Assembly (NCBI GenBank): GCA_947629225.1 | Contig: CANRCY010000113.1 | Span: 1 to 5,069 of the forward strand | Reading direction: 5' to 3' | DNA from: an uncultured Clostridia bacterium | Lineage (GTDB): Bacteria > Bacillota > Clostridia > Christensenellales > Borkfalkiaceae | DNA length: 5,069 nt | Shown here: piece after piece, positions 3,795 through 5,069 of the stretch | Position numbering within the stretch: position 1 is the stretch's first letter | Layout of the letters: every line of letters starts with the position of its first letter | Notes under the pieces: generated by a model | The model's database searches: none | Seen by the model: the letters and a program-made list of their open reading frames with translations, nothing else | What the model was told of the DNA's origin: nothing | Position numbers and translations under genes: made by a program

Positions 3795-5063
3795 ATGAAA
3801 GAATTTGAAGGCGTGATCGGTTATGAAAGTGTCAAGAGAGAATTGGAACGGCTTTGCGACGTTCTCAAAAACGGCGAGAAATACGCTCGGCTCGGCGTGG
3901 AAATGCCGCACGGGCTACTTCTTCACGGCGAGCCGGGCGTGGGCAAGACGACTATGGCGAATTGCTTCATCGCGGCGCTCGGGTGGAAGGTCTTTCTCTG
4001 CCGCAAGGCAATGTCGGACGGCAAGTTCGTCGACGAGATCAAAAAGACGTTCGAGGATGCAAAAACGCAAGCTCCGTCCGTCGTGTTTTTGGACGATCTC
4101 GACAAGTTCGCCAACGACGACGAGGATCATACCAATTCCGAAGAGTATGTCACCGTGCAGTCCTGCATCGACGACGTGCGCGGCAAAAACGTCTTTGTGC
4201 TGGCGACGGCGAACGACACGCGCAATTTCCCGCGCTCGCTCCTCCGTTCGGGCAGATTCGATAATGTCATTAAAATCGAAACACCCGATGGGAAGGATGC
4301 GGAAGAGATCATCGCGCATTATCTTTCCCAAAAGAAGTTTGTTGCCGACGTCGATACGCAGACGATCGCGCGCATTCTCGAAGGGAAATCCTGCGCCGAT
4401 CTCGAAAGGGTCGTCAACGAGGCGGGGATCTATGCGGGATTTGCGGGAAAAGAGAAAATCGATATGGACGCCATTGTCCGCGCCTGTATGCGTGTGATCT
4501 TCAATGCGCCCGAGGGCGAAGAGCGGTATTCTCTTTCCGCGCAAAAGCGCATTGCCTACCATGAAGCGGGGCACGCGGTCATTGCCGAGGTTTTGGAAGA
4601 GGGAAGCGTCAATCTTGTTTCCGTCTGCATGCACGATAGCAGGACGGGCGGGATCGCCTCTTTGTCGCAGTCGCCCGACTATTTTACGTCCGTGACCTAT
4701 ATGGAAAACCGCGTGATCTCTCTGCTCGGCGGCAGGGCGGCGACGGAACTCGTATTCGGCGAGATCGATACGGGGGCAAACAGCGATCTGCACCGCGCAT
4801 TCGATATTGTGGGACGCCTTATAGACGAATATGCAGGACGGGGATTTGCGCAGTATACGACGGGCGACAGCGGGAATCGCGTCATGGATTCAAAGGATAG
4901 TGCGGTCATGCTCGAAATGGAACGCTATGATCTTCGCGCGAAGAAAATTCTTGCCGAGAATCGGGCGTTTTTGGATGCGCTTGCGGAAGCGCTCTTCGAA
5001 AAGAAAACGCTTCTTGGGAGCGAGATCCGTAAAATAAAAGCCGCCGCCAAGCAGGCGGCGTAA
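3795..5063 (+). CDS. Soluble FtsH-like AAA+ ATPase / M41 zinc metalloprotease without membrane anchor
   Basis: A 422-residue ATP-dependent protease of the FtsH class. AAA+ module, about 5-235: Walker A GEPGVGKT (45-52), Walker B VVFLDD (96-101), sensor-1 Asn140 in LATAND, a second region of homology with LLRSGRFD (149-156; Arg151 and Arg154 as likely Arg fingers), and sensor-2-like SCADLERVVNEAG (199-211). M41 module, about 245-415: zinc motif HEAGH (256-260, catalytic Glu257) and third zinc ligand Asp331 in TGANSDLHRA. Unlike FtsH (about 600-650 residues) it lacks the N-terminal transmembrane and extracytoplasmic part, so it should form a cytoplasmic hexamer. Two oddities: Walker B has Asp101 where FtsH has the catalytic Glu, and the FVG pore-loop position reads SDG (74-76). 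The ATG at 3795 follows GAGGT by 6 nt. It is monocistronic within the window, with its own promoter and the operator-like motif shared with the WYL gene. Its substrate is unknown. Confidence 0.9.
   Translation: MKEFEGVIGYESVKRELERLCDVLKNGEKYARLGVEMPHGLLLHGEPGVGKTTMANCFIAALGWKVFLCRKAMSDGKFVDEIKKTFEDAKTQAPSVVFLDDLDKFANDDEDHTNSEEYVTVQSCIDDVRGKNVFVLATANDTRNFPRSLLRSGRFDNVIKIETPDGKDAEEIIAHYLSQKKFVADVDTQTIARILEGKSCADLERVVNEAGIYAGFAGKEKIDMDAIVRACMRVIFNAPEGEERYSLSAQKRIAYHEAGHAVIAEVLEEGSVNLVSVCMHDSRTGGIASLSQSPDYFTSVTYMENRVISLLGGRAATELVFGEIDTGANSDLHRAFDIVGRLIDEYAGRGFAQYTTGDSGNRVMDSKDSAVMLEMERYDLRAKKILAENRAFLDALAEALFEKKTLLGSEIRKIKAAAKQAA
5032..5060 (-). terminator. Likely terminator for a convergent gene beyond the right edge
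   Basis: CGCCGCC (5042-5048) pairs with GGCGGCG (5054-5060) over 7 bp around a 5-nt loop, within the last codons of the protease gene. On the plus strand it is followed by TAAAGGGGG with no T-run. On the minus strand the stem is followed by GCTTTTATTTTAC, a proper U-rich tail. The best reading is a minus-strand intrinsic terminator serving a gene that converges from the right. Confidence 0.55.
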
Positions 5064-5069
5064 AGGGGG

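Noticed and set aside
3823..4497. Other plus-strand frames inside the protease gene
   Set aside because: They are Arg/Ser-rich translations typical of a shifted frame of a real gene, with no start signals.
3915..4793. Long minus-strand open frame (292 codons) opposite the protease gene
   Set aside because: It is a codon-bias shadow of the AAA+/M41 gene, whose motifs are all on the plus strand. It has no ribosome binding site and no protein-like features.
1..5069. CRISPR array, tRNA/rRNA, insertion sequence or prophage parts
   Set aside because: No short regularly spaced repeats, no tRNA cloverleaf or rRNA sequence, and no transposase or integrase motifs were seen. The only long repeat is the lipoprotein gene pair.

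Overview
The window reads as a chromosomal piece of a Gram-positive, low-to-mid GC Firmicute, most likely a gut-type Clostridia. This is inferred from strong AAGGAGG-type ribosome binding sites, short TTGAxx/TATAAT promoters, lipoproteins with Firmicute-style lipoboxes, a WYL-domain regulator and an FtsH-related AAA+/M41 protein of a kind I associate with Clostridia. Species cannot be told from the sequence. All genes lie on the + strand.

Layout. (1) Bases 2-325 hold the 3' end of a two-helix membrane protein whose start lies off the left edge. (2) Bases 414-2417 form a lipoprotein operon. A good promoter drives two tandem paralogous lipoprotein genes (495-1253 and 1284-2045), then a third, shorter lipoprotein gene (2080-2417) broken by an apparent one-base deletion inside its lipobox. 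A strong terminator closes the operon at 2444-2477, with a second terminator-like hairpin just after it. (3) Bases 2555-3635 hold a WYL-family transcriptional regulator (2650-3369) and a 65-residue unknown protein (3385-3582) as a two-gene unit ending in a 12-bp-stem terminator. (4) Bases 3669-5063 hold a near-consensus promoter and a 422-residue soluble relative of FtsH (AAA+ ATPase plus M41 zinc protease) without membrane helices. A hairpin at its 3' end looks like a terminator for a convergent gene beyond the right edge.

Main points. The two lipoprotein genes share a 571-bp block without a mismatch, flanked by clearly diverged ends, which is the signature of recent gene conversion. The promoters of the WYL gene and of the protease gene each carry the same 23-bp motif (GAGACA-N5-GGGAC-N2-ATGAT, 17 fixed positions identical, opposite orientations) directly upstream of the -35 box. 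This suggests that the WYL regulator, or another shared regulator, controls both itself and the protease, making genes 2650-5063 a small regulon. The lipoproteins and the 65-residue protein have no function I can recognise.
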